DNA of 64,000 nt from Luzula sylvatica (taxonomy: Eukaryota > Streptophyta > Magnoliopsida > Poales > Juncaceae). The notes beneath the pieces are model-generated. The model worked only from the letters and a program-made list of their open reading frames with translations. It did not search any database and had not been told where the DNA came from. Positions 45,896 through 56,520 of the stretch are shown here, in pieces. The stretch spans positions 2,180,001 through 2,244,000 of the forward strand of contig OX326958.1 of NCBI GenBank assembly GCA_946800325.1, read 5' to 3'. A program made the position numbers and the translations under genes. Each line of letters starts with the position of its first letter. Position 1 is the first letter of the stretch.

Positions 45896-47200
45896 ACATT
45901 TTGTTTTTTTGTGTAGGTTATGAAGCGTTTGATTGAACTCGAAGCGCTCCAACCAACTGGAGACCTTTCTCCGGTTCGTACAAACTAAAAATTAATTTCT
46001 TGAATGTGGTTATTATTTTGTGATTTTGTCATATATACCCTCCAAATATCTAGAATCACATCTTTATGTTGTAAACTAGGTAAGGAGATCGATTCAATTT
46101 TTCTTGGATAATCTTCTCAATCAAACGCCAGATCAGCAACAAACACTCTCTGCAATTGGAGAGGTAATTAACTTTAGTTTACATAATTAATTTTACATTA
46201 CATTAATGTGATTTTTATTTTTATTTTTAGGATTTATTTGCAATAGCACAAGATCAACCATTTAGGTTTCCATCCACATTTACTTTTGTTATACGAGCTT
46301 TCTCTACCCTTGAAGGTTAATCCTATTTTCGAATTTATCTTTGCTAACAAAACGATATTTTTATTTTTTGTTGTAATTAATTTTGTTACTTTTTTATATG
46401 TAGGAATTGGGTACACATTAGATCCAGACTTTTCCTTTGTAAAAGTAGCTTCCCCTTATGCACAGGTTTTGTTTTGTTTTGTTTTTTATTAAAAAAAATT
46501 AAATTAAATTAAATTTTTATTTTTGAAATCAAGATTTGATGGATGCAATTTAAATTTCAGGAGCTGTTAGATTTAAAGACAAAGCAACGTGGCGGTGTCC
46601 AACTAGTACAGGAGATTCGAAAACAAGCTAATGATGTCAGTCTTTCTCTCTCAATATTCCATTTCCCCGAACTAATATACTCTTTTTGGCTTTCTAATTA
46701 CAGGCTAGAGATTCCACTATCTCGATGCCTTATCGTGTTCAGCGAATTGAGGATTTCGTAAAACAGCTCGAGTCTGGAGACATAAAACTACGAGTTCGAG
46801 TTCTCGAGGTATTTTACTTTTATGCCCCTTTAAAACGAACTCGAGTATTTTACTTTTATGCCCCTTTAAAACCTTATAATATAATTATATATTCTTTCTC
46901 TCTCTAGTCGGAAAGGGCGGCAAAGAAGGCGACGATACTTCAAATGGCGACGATGTATACGGCATTGGGCGGTACGCTTTTGAATGTTGGATTGACATTG
47001 AGTAGTCAAGGAAACCAACTTTTCGCAAATGGGTCCTTCACTATTGCCGGTACGATTACTTTCTCTCTCTTCCTCTCATTTTATATTTCATGATTTAACT
47101 TATGGAGACTATATTTCGATATACAGGTATAATGTTGGCTTTGGTGGTACAATCGATGCAAAGAGTGAGAAAGCTAGACAAATTTGAGAAGATGATTTAG
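43879..47200 (+). CDS. Plastid ABC1-family atypical kinase, ABC1K7/SIA1 type, 17 exons
   Basis: Atypical (UbiB/ADCK-like) kinase; the Arabidopsis ABC1K7/SIA1 protein is in chloroplasts and linked to salt, oxidative stress and plastid lipid composition. Exons: 43879-44376, 44445-44588, 44657-44782, 44846-44933, 45017-45110, 45175-45268, 45358-45412, 45498-45589, 45687-45857, 45917-45973, 46080-46163, 46231-46315, 46404-46465, 46561-46635, 46704-46808, 46908-47049, 47127-47200. All are GT..AG and in phase: 681 residues. The first 40 residues are Ser/Ala-rich without acids early, a likely transit peptide. Family motifs: KLGQ at 190-193, AAASLGQ at 250-256 (Ala-rich loop), catalytic-lysine segment VAVKVQ with K271, HADPHPGN at 405-412 and DFG at 425-427. 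The C-terminus has two hydrophobic segments, then [16 protein letters not shown]. The start [10 protein letters not shown] and [10 protein letters not shown] favour ABC1K7 over its paralogue ABC1K8/OSA1. It looks intact. Confidence 0.95.
45863..45892 (+). repeat. (CT)n microsatellite at a splice donor
   Basis: About 15 CT dinucleotides begin five bases after the exon 9 donor (AAA|GTACGT) of the ABC1 kinase gene and fill much of the 59-bp intron 9. Confidence 0.95.
46796..46871 (+). repeat. Tandem duplication of an exon end and donor region
   Basis: ACTTTTATGCCCCTTTAAAAC with flanking CTCGAG occurs twice in a row across the end of exon 15 and the start of intron 15. The second copy reads CTCGAGTATTTT, one G shorter than the functional CTCGAG|GTATTTT. 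Confidence 0.85.
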
Positions 47201-47569
47201 TTAGTGTATAATTATTTTCATACGTAACATTCTTATAAGTTGTATAGTGATATTCATATTTTTCATTAATTGATATGGGGTGCAAAAGGGGCTTTGTAAA
47301 CAATTTGGTATCTTAACAATAAATTGTAAATTCGTTCTACATTTTTCATGTCGAATATTCAGTATTATTTTTAGGCTTTCTATTATCCATAACAAAATAA
47401 AAACCATAAAAAGTAAAATTCCAAAAACAAATAAACCATCAGTGTAGAAAATACAAAAAAAAAAAAGGAAAAATCACTCTTTAATGATTACAATGGTTTG
47501 AAAAAGGAAAATTAAGAAAAGAAATACAAAACCAATAGTTTTTTCTTCCAAAATGATAATCCTGTAACT
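47201..47569. other. Convergent 3' intergenic region
   Basis: A 369-bp AT-rich gap between the stop codons of the plus-strand ABC1 kinase gene and the minus-strand TRAPP gene. It should hold both polyadenylation regions. No other feature was seen. Confidence 0.6.
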
Positions 47570-48506
47570 TCATACTTTTATGCGTACCACAAATGAACCT
47601 GCGTATATAACCACACAAAAAAATATGTTACAAAGAGACGATAAATACAAAAGAATATTCCTTTTATAATCAGAATATATTATGCAAAACTCACAAGCAG
47701 GAAGTTGGGACATGTCAGCAGAGACGGCGCACTGGATGCCGAGGTTGGTGAGGGCCCCACGAATTATCCCGCACGGAAAATAAAGCAGCATGCTAGTGGC
47801 AGTGGCCTGCGAGTTGTCGACGGTTGATTCACCTTCCGATGCCGCTTCGCTGTTCGTCACCACCGCTGGATCGAGCGAGATCCGAGAAAGCCACCTGAAT
47901 CGATTGTCTTGCAACACAAACGTACCCTACAAAGCAAACACCATCTTTTTATTTCTTTTTTTTGGTTGAATTTAAAAAAGAGGGGTTGAAATTACTCTGT
48001 GATTAGTTTTCAAGTTGTCGATTTGCTTTTTGAAAAGTTCAGACCAGAAATCCTTGCATATGAACTTTATTGCGTCCAAATGATCCGTGAACCTTGGTCT
48101 CTCCATCGTGTATCTTCATTTTGTTCAAATAAGAAACAATTAGATAGTAAATCGACAAAATCAGAATTACAAAAAAGAGGAATTGAGTCCTAATTGCAAG
48201 GTTGAGGTTTATCAATTATCATGACAATGATGCTTGATTACAAAATCAATTCTTTTTTGAATTCCTGAATCAACAAAACCAGAAAAAGGAATAAGACGAT
48301 TCCACTTGGACTTGAACTCTTGACCGAAATACAATGACTCGATTATGACATTACCGCTCGGAGAGTTGGTGGCCGACTTGAAATCCAATGGCTTCGATAC
48401 GGCGAGCCGCTAGATCAGGCTTGGAAGCATAGAATCTGGTGCAGTACGCTGATACCATCTCTATGATTACCCCATCTATACAGCTCTCCGCCACCTCTCT
48501 CCCCAT
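47570..48506 (-). CDS. TRS33: TRAPP complex subunit TRS33/TRAPPC6-like, 4 exons
   Basis: Bet3-family subunit of the TRAPP tethering complex, which acts as Rab GEF and tether in ER-Golgi and later trafficking (and in plants cytokinesis). Exons on the minus strand: 48506-48355, 48113-47996, 47926-47695, 47598-47570. Phases join to 176 residues, about the size I recall for plant TRS33. Start [18 protein letters not shown]; then [57 protein letters not shown], a variable acidic/Ser stretch, [18 protein letters not shown] and the C-terminal [12 protein letters not shown]. There are no membrane segments in the spliced form. The start codon directly follows a (GA)10 tract. The last intron (47599-47694, 96 bases) is stop-free and in frame, so its retention would give a longer protein. 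Minor doubt only over the last exon. Confidence 0.93.
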
Positions 48507-48526
48507 CTCTCTCTCTCTCTCTCTCT
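48507..48526 (-). repeat. (GA)10 tract abutting the TRS33 start codon
   Basis: Ten GA dinucleotides in the 5' leader end exactly at the ATG. GA repeats of this kind are bound by plant GAGA-binding BBR/BPC factors; that role here is an inference. Confidence 0.85.
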
Positions 48527-48639
48527 GAAGCACGAGATCTCAGAACTGGAGGGAAGGTGGGAAGGAGAAACTGAGAAAGCTTGCCCTGACAGGACAATTA
48601 TCTCCAGTTGGGAAAAATGGAGACTGGACAGTGAAAACT

Positions 48640-48675
48640 AAATAGGCCTGTATATATAAAATGGGCCGGCCTTAA
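48640..48675 (-). promoter_or_regulatory. TRS33 core promoter: TATA box and GGCCCA element
   Basis: On the minus strand ATTTTATATATAC (48662-48650) is a likely TATA box about 145 bases from the start codon. GGCCCA (48667-48662) lies immediately upstream, overlapping it by one base, and resembles the site II (TGGGCC/Y) element of housekeeping plant promoters recognised by TCP factors. Confidence 0.55.
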
Positions 48676-49312
48676 TATAAAAAAAAAATCCATTTCTTCG
48701 TTCATTCTTCAACAAATTTATTGAATTAAATTTTGTATAAATAAATAAATACTTTAAATGGATAGAAAAAATTATGGAAAATCCTAATTTATTTCCCTCT
48801 AGTTCATTGAACTAAATTTCACATTTTTTTCTGATATTTTTCTTTTATCTATCACGTGACCTTAACAGATTAATGGTGAAAAATGATTAACACTCTACGT
48901 CAATAACTGTGAGAGTATATAAATTTAGTTTATATATCATAGAATTTCCCCAACTAAAGTTTAGAATACATAATTTTATGGAGAACATGAATGAATTACA
49001 AATAAAATAAAATATTCGAAATTATGTAAAATATAATAAAAACATAATAAAATTCTTCAATTAAAGATATAAATTTAGAAATTTGAATCATAAGAAAATG
49101 AGTTTAAATGATAAAGATATGAGTTTTTGTAAGGTTTGAATGGTATATTAATAGTAAAAAATAATACAAATACATACATATAAAGCCCAAAATAACAATG
49201 TTTTTAAATCCGGACTGGACATCGACCCGACGAGTCTCGGATGAACGGTTCATTGGTCGAACCAGTGGGTCAATCGGTTGAACCGCTGATTTATTTTAAA
49301 TAATCATCTTTT
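48676..49312. other. AT-rich spacer between TRS33 and the satellite
   Basis: Mostly AT-rich. At 49205-49290 there is a short CG-richer patch with GTCGAACCAGTGGGTCAATC, then GGTTGAACCG, which resembles words common in plant dispersed repeats. No gene was recognised. Confidence 0.5.
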
Positions 49313-51940
49313 ATTTTTACGTTTTGAGGAGTTCAAATAACGTATTTTTAGATCATTTGTATCGTATCTTTTATTACATAATTTTTTACCAAATTTTAAA
49401 AACACTAAGATAGTTAGTTTTTCGATTCATAACAACCTTTTAACGCTCTGAGGAGTCCAATAATGTGTTTTTGAGATGATTTTGATCAAATCTTTTACTA
49501 CGTAACCTTTCACCAAATTGTACAAACAATAAGAAATTTTTCTTTTCGACTCATAACAATCTTTTTATACTTTGAGGAGTTCAAATAACGTGTTTTTATA
49601 TCATTTGTATCGTATCTTTTACTACATTACTTTTCAACAAATTTTACAAACACTAAGAAAGATTGTTTTTCGATTCATTATAATTTTTTAACTTGTCACC
49701 AAATTGTACAAACACTAAGAAAATTTTCTATTCGATTCATAGCAATCTTCTTACGTTTTGAGGAGTTCACATAACGTGTTTTTAGATCATTTGCATTGTA
49801 TCTTTTACTACATAACTTTTCACCAAATTTTATAAACACTAAGATAGTTTGTTTTTCGATTCATAACAATCTTTTAACGCTCTGAGGAGTCCAAATAACT
49901 TGTTTTTGAGATGGTTTTGATCGAATCTTTTACTACGTTGCTTTTCACCAAATTGTACAAACACTAAGAAAGTTTTCTTTTCGATTCATAACAATCTTTG
50001 TACGCTTTGAGAAGTTCAAATAATTTGTTTTTAGATCATTTGTATCGTATCATTTACTACATTACTTTTCACCACATTTTACGAACACTAAGAAAGTTTG
50101 TTTTTTGATTCATAACATTCTTTTAACGCTCTAAGGAGTCCAAATAACGTGTTTTTGAGATGGTTGGGATCGAATCTTTTACAACGTGACTTTTCACCAA
50201 ATTTTACAAACAGTAAGATAGTTTTCTTTTTGATTCACATAAACTTTCACCAAATTTTACAAACACTAAGAAACTTTGTTTTTCGATTCATAACAATCTT
50301 TTAACGCTCTGAGGAGTCCAAATAAAGTGTTTTTGAGATGGTTTTGATCTAATCTTTTCTACGTAACTTTTCACTAAATTGTACAAACACTAAGAAAGTT
50401 TTCCTTTCGATTTATAGCAATCTTTTTACGCTTTGAGGATTTCAAATAACGTGTTTTTAGATCATTTGTATCGTATATTTTACTACATAACTTTTGACCC
50501 AATTTACAAACACTAAGATAGTTTGTTTTTTGATTCATAACGATCTTTTATCGCTCTGAGTACTCCAAATAACGTGTTTTCGAGATGGTTTTGATCCAAT
50601 GTTTTACTACGTAACATGTCACCAAATAGTATAAACACCAAGAATGTTTTTTTTCCTATTCATAGCAATCTTTTTACGCATTGAGTAGTTCAAATGACGT
50701 GTTTTAGATCATTTGCATCGTATCTTTTACTACATAACTTTTGACCAAAATTTACAAACACTAAGAAAGATTGTTTTTCGATTCATAACAATCTTTTAAC
50801 ACTCTGAGGAGTCCAAATAACGTGTTTTTGAGATGGTTTTGATCGAATCTTTTACTACGTAACTTTTCACCAAATTGTACATACACTAAGAAAGTTTTCT
50901 TTTCGATTCATAGCAATCTTTTTACGCTTTGAGGAGTTCAAATAACATGTTTTTAGATCATTTGTATCGTATGTTTTACTACATTACTCTTCACCAAATT
51001 TTACAAACACTAAGAAAGTTTGTTTTTCGATTCATAACATTCTTCTATCGCTCTGAGTATACCAAATAACTTGTTTTGAGATGGTTTGGATCGAATCTAT
51101 TACTACGTAACTTTTCACCAAATTGTACAAACACTAAGAAAGTTTTTTTCCCGATTCATAGCAATCTTTTTACGATTTGAGGAGTTCAAATAACGTTTTT
51201 TAGATCATTTGTATCGTAACTTTTACTACATAACTTTTCACCAAATTTTGCATACAGTAAGAAATTTTGTTTTTCGATTCATAACAATCTTTTAACGCTC
51301 TGAGGAGTCCAAATAACGTGTTTTGAGATGGGTTGGATCTAATCTTTTACTACGTAACTTTTCACCAAATTTGTACAAACACTAAGAAAGTTTTCTTTTC
51401 GATTCATAGCAATATTTTTACGCTTTGAGGAGTTCAAATAACATGTTTATAAATCATTTGTAATATATCTTTTGCTACATAACTTTTCACCAAATTTTAC
51501 AAGCACTAAGAAATATTGTTTTTCGATTCATAACAATCTTTTAACGCTCTGAGGAGTCCAAATGACGTATTTTTAGATGGTTTGGATCTAATATTTTACT
51601 ACGTACCTTTTCACCTAATTGTACAAACACTAAGAAAGTTTTCTTTTAGATTCATACCAATCTTTTTACGCTTTAAGGAATTCAAATAACGTGATTTTAG
51701 ATCATTTGTATCGTATCTTTTACTATCTAACTTTTCACCAAATTTTAAAAACACTAAGAAAGTTTTTTTTCCTATTCATAGCAATCTTTTTACCGTTTGA
51801 GGAGTTCAAATAACGTGTTTTTAGATAAGGTGTATCGTATTATTCACTACATACTTCACCAAATATTACAAACGCTAAGAAAGATTGTTTTTCGATTCAT
51901 AACATTCTTTTAACATTATGAGAAGTCCAATTTACTTATT
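49313..51940. repeat. Diverged dimer-level part of the satellite
   Basis: The gene-proximal part of the array. Monomers here differ from each other by many substitutions and small indels, and no long repeat period above the dimer was seen. It is probably the older edge of the array. Confidence 0.75.
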
Positions 51941-54900
51941 TTGAGATGGTTTGGATCGAATCTTTTATTACGTAACTTTTCACCAAATTGTACAAACACT
52001 AAGAAAGTTTTCTTTTCGATTCATTACAATCTTTTTGCGCTTTGACGAGTTCAAATAACGTTTTTTAGATCATTTGTATCGTATATTTTACTACCTAACT
52101 TTTCACCAATTTTACAAACACTAAGAAAGTTTGTTTTTTAATTCATAACAATCTTTTAACGCTACGAGGAGTCCAAATAACGTGTTTTGAGATGGTTTGG
52201 CTCTAAACCTTTACTACATAACTTTTCACCAAATTTGTACAAACACTAAGAAAGTTGTCTTTTCGATTCATAGCAATATTTTTACGCTTTGAGGAGTTAA
52301 AATAACGTGTTTTTAGATCATTTGTATCGTATCATTTACTACATTACTTTTCACAAAATTTTACAAACACTAAGAAAGTTTGTTTTTCGATTCATATTGA
52401 TCATTTAACGCTCCGAGGAGTCTAAATAACGTGTTTTTGAGACGGTTTGGATCGAATCTTTACTACGTAAGTTTTCACCAAATTGTACAAACAATAAGAA
52501 AGTTTTCTTTTCGATTCATACGAACCTTTTTACGCTTTAAGGAGTTCAAATAACGTGTTTTTAGATCATTTCTATCGTATCATTTACTCCATAAGTTTTC
52601 ACCAAATTTTACAAACACTAAGAAAGTTCGTTTTTCGAATCATAACATTCTTTTAACGTTCTGAGGAGTCCAAATAAGGTGTTTTAAGATGGTTTGGATC
52701 TAATCATTTACTACGTAACTTTTCACCAAATTTGTACATTCACTAAGAAAGTTTTCTTTTCGATTCATAGCAATCTTTATACGATTTGAGGAGTTCAAAT
52801 AACGTGTTTTTAGAACATTTGTATCGTATCTTTTACTACATAATTTTTCACCAAATTTTACAAACACTAAGAAAGTTTGTTTTTCGATTCATACCATTCT
52901 TTTAACGCTATGAGGAGTCCAAATAACTTGTTTTGAGATGGTTTCGATCAAATGTTTTACTACGTGACTTTTCACCAAATTGTACAAACACTAAGATAGT
53001 TTTCTATTCGATTCATAGCAATCTTTTTTATGTTTTGTGGAGTTCAAATAACGTGTTTTCAGATCGTTTGTATCGTATCTTTCACTACGTAACTTTTCAC
53101 CAAATTTTACAAACACTAAGAAAGTTTGTTTTTTGATTCATTACAATCTTTTAACTCTCCGAGGAGTCCAAATAACTTGTTTTTGAGATGGTTTGGATCG
53201 AGTCTTTTACTACATTACTTTTCACCAAATTGTGTATAAACACTAAGAAAGTTTCTTTCCGATTCACAGCAATCTTTTTACGTTTTGAGGAGTTCAAATA
53301 ATGTGTTTTTAGATCATTCGTATCGTATCTTTGACTACGTAACTTTTCACCAAATTTAACAAACACTAAGAAACCTTGTTTTTCGATTCATACTATTCTT
53401 TTAACGCAATGAGGAGTGCAAATAACATGTTTTGAGATGGTTTCGATCGAATGTTTTACTACGTAACTTTTCACCAAATTGTAAAAACACTAAGAAAGTT
53501 TTCTATTCGATTCATAGCAATCTTTTTACGTTTTGAGGAGTTCAAATAACGTGTTTTTAGATCGTTAGTATCGTATCTTTCACTACGTAACTTTTCACCA
53601 AATTTTACAAACACTAAGAAAGTTTGTTCTTCAATTCATACCATTCTTTTAACGCTATGAGGAGTCCAAATAACGTGTTTTGAGATTGTTTGGATTGAAT
53701 GTTTTACTGCGTAACTTTTCACCAAATTTTACAAACACTAGGATAGTTTTCTATTCGACTCATAGCAATCTTTTTACGTTTTGGGGAGTTCAAATAACGT
53801 GTTTTTAGATCGTTTGTATCGTATCTTTCACTACGTAACTTTTCAACAAATTTTAGAAACACTAAGAAAGTTTGTTTTTCGATTCATAACAATCTTATAA
53901 CTCACTGAGGAGCCCAAATAACTTGTTTTTGAGATGGTTTGGATCGTATCTTTTACTACGTAACTTTTCACCAAATTGTAAAAACACTAAGAAAGTTTTC
54001 TATTCGATTCATAGCAATCTTTTTACGTTTTGAGGAGTTCAAATAACGTGTTTTTAGATCGTTAGTATCGTATCTTTCACTACGTAACTTTTCACCAAAT
54101 TTTACAAACACTAAGAAAGTTTGTTCTTCAATTCATACCATTCTTTTAACGCTATGAGGAGTCCAAATAACGTGTTTTGAGATTGTTTGGATTGAATGTT
54201 TTACTACGTAACTTTTCACCAAATTTTACAAACACTAGGATAGTTTTCTATTCGACTCATAGCAATCTTTTTACGTTTAGGGGAGTTCAAATAACGTGTT
54301 TTTAGATCGTTTGTATCGTATCTTTCACTACGTAACTTTTCAACAAATTTTACAAACACTAAGAAAGTTTGTTTTTCGATTCATAACAATCTTATAACTC
54401 ACTGAGGAGCCCAAATAACTTGTTTTTGAAATGGTTTGGATCGAATCTTTTACTACGTAACGTTTCACCAAATTTTACAAACACTAAGAAAGTTTGTTTT
54501 TCGATTCATAACAATCTTATAACTCTCCGAGGAGCCCAAATAACTTGTTTTTGAGATGGTTCGGATCGAATCTTTTACTACGTAACTTTTCACCAAATTG
54601 TACAAACACTAAGAAAGTTTCCTTTTCTATTCATAGCAATTTTTTTACGTTTTGAGGAGTTCAAATAACGTGTTTTTAGATCATTTGTATCGTATCTTTT
54701 ACTACGTAACTTTTCACCAAATTTTACAAACACTAAGAAAGTTTGTTTTTCGATTCACAACAATCTTATAACTCTCTAAGCAGCTCAAATAACTTGTTTT
54801 TGAGTTGGTTTAGATCGAATCTTTTACTACGTAACTTTGCACCAAATTGTACAAACAATAAGAAAGATTTCTATTTGATTCATAGCAATTTTTTTACGAT

Positions 54901-56520
54901 TTGAGGAGTTCAAATAACGTGTTTTTAGATCGTTTGTATCGTATCTTTCACTACGTAACTTTTCACCAAAATGTACAAACACTAAGAAATTTTGTTTTTC
55001 GATTCATAACAATCTTATAACTCTCTGAGTAGCCCAAATAACTTGTTTTTGAGATGGTTTGGATCGAATCTTTTACTACGTAAGTTTTCACCAAATTGTA
55101 CAAACACTAAGAAATTTTCCTTTTCGATTCATAGCAATCTTTTTACGTTTTGAGGAGTTCAAATAAAGTGTTTTTAGATCATTTGTATCGTATCTTTTAC
55201 TACGTAACTTTTCACCAAATTGTACAAACACTAAGAAAGTTTTTTTTCGATTCATACCATTCTTTTAGCGTTATGAGGAGTCCAAAACACGTTATTTGAG
55301 ATGGTGTCGATTGAATGTTTTACTACGTAACTTTTCACCAAATTGTACAAACACTAAGATAGTTTTCTATTCGACTCATAGCAATCTTTTTTCGTTTTGG
55401 GGAGTTCAAATAACGTGTTTTTAGACCGTTATTATCGTATCTTTCGCGACGTAACTTTTCACCAAATTTTAGAAACACTAAGCAGCTTTGTTTTTCAATT
55501 CATAACAATCTTATAACTCTCTGAGGAGCTCAAATAACTTGTTTATGAGATGGTCTGGATCAAATCTTTTACAACGTAACTTTTCACCAAATTGTACAAA
55601 TACTAAGAAAGTTTTCTTTTCGATTCATAGCAATCTTTTTACGTGTTTAGGAGTTCAAATAACGTGTTTTTAGATCTTTTGTATCGTATCTTTCGCTACG
55701 TAACTTTTCACCAAATTTTACAAACACTAAGAAAGTTTGTTTTTCGATTCATAACAATCACATAACTCTCTGAGGAGCCCAAATAACTTGTTTTTGAGAT
55801 GGTTTGGATCGAATCTTTTACAATGTACCTTTTCACCAAATTGTACAAAAACTAAGAAAGTTTCTTTTTCTATCCATAGCAATCTTTTTACGTTTTGAGG
55901 AGTTCAAATAACGTGTTTTTAAATCTTTTGTATCGTATCTTTTACTACATAACTTTTCACCAAATTTTACAAATACTATGAAAATTTGTTTTTCGATTCA
56001 TACCATTCTTTTAACGCTATGAGGAGTCCAAATAACGTGTTTTGAGATGGTTTCTATCGAATGTTTTACTACGTAACTTTTCACCAAATTGTACAAACAC
56101 TAAGAAAGTTTTATATTCGATTCATAGCAATCTTTTTACGTTTTGAGGAGTTCAAATTGTATCGTATCTTTTACTATATAACTTTTCACCAAATTTTATA
56201 AACACTAAGAAAGTTTGTTTTTCGATTCACAACAATCTTATAACTCTCTGAGTAGCTCAAATAACTTGTTTTTGAGATGGTTTGGATCGGATCTTTTACT
56301 ACGTAACTTTTCACCAAATTGTACAAACACTAAGAAAGTTTTCTATTCGATTCATAGCAATCTTTTTACGATTTCAGGAGTTCAAATAACGTGTTGTTAG
56401 ATCGTTTAAATCGTATCATTCACTACGTAACTTTTCACCAAATTTTACAAACACTAAGAAAGTTTGTTTTTCGATTCATAACAATCTTATAACTCTCTGA
56501 GGAGCCCACATAACTTGTTT
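51941..56520. repeat. Higher-order repeat unit 1 (4,580 bp)
   Basis: Identical in order of monomers to 56521-61100. The left boundary is set where similarity to the later units begins (TTGAGATGGTTTGGATCG); just upstream, 51900-51940, the sequence differs from the corresponding 56480-56520. About 14 substitutions relative to unit 2 were seen, all in the first 1.8 kb. Confidence 0.9.
53461..54454. repeat. 497-bp four-monomer duplication inside unit 1
   Basis: The block starting ACGTAACTTTTCACCAAATT with a GTAAAAACAC variant at 53461 recurs at 53958 with few changes, carrying the same rare variants (GATCGTTAGTATCG, TTGTTCTTCAATTC, GAGATTGTTTGGATTG, CACTAGGATAG). The same duplication is present in units 2 and 3. 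Confidence 0.85.
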
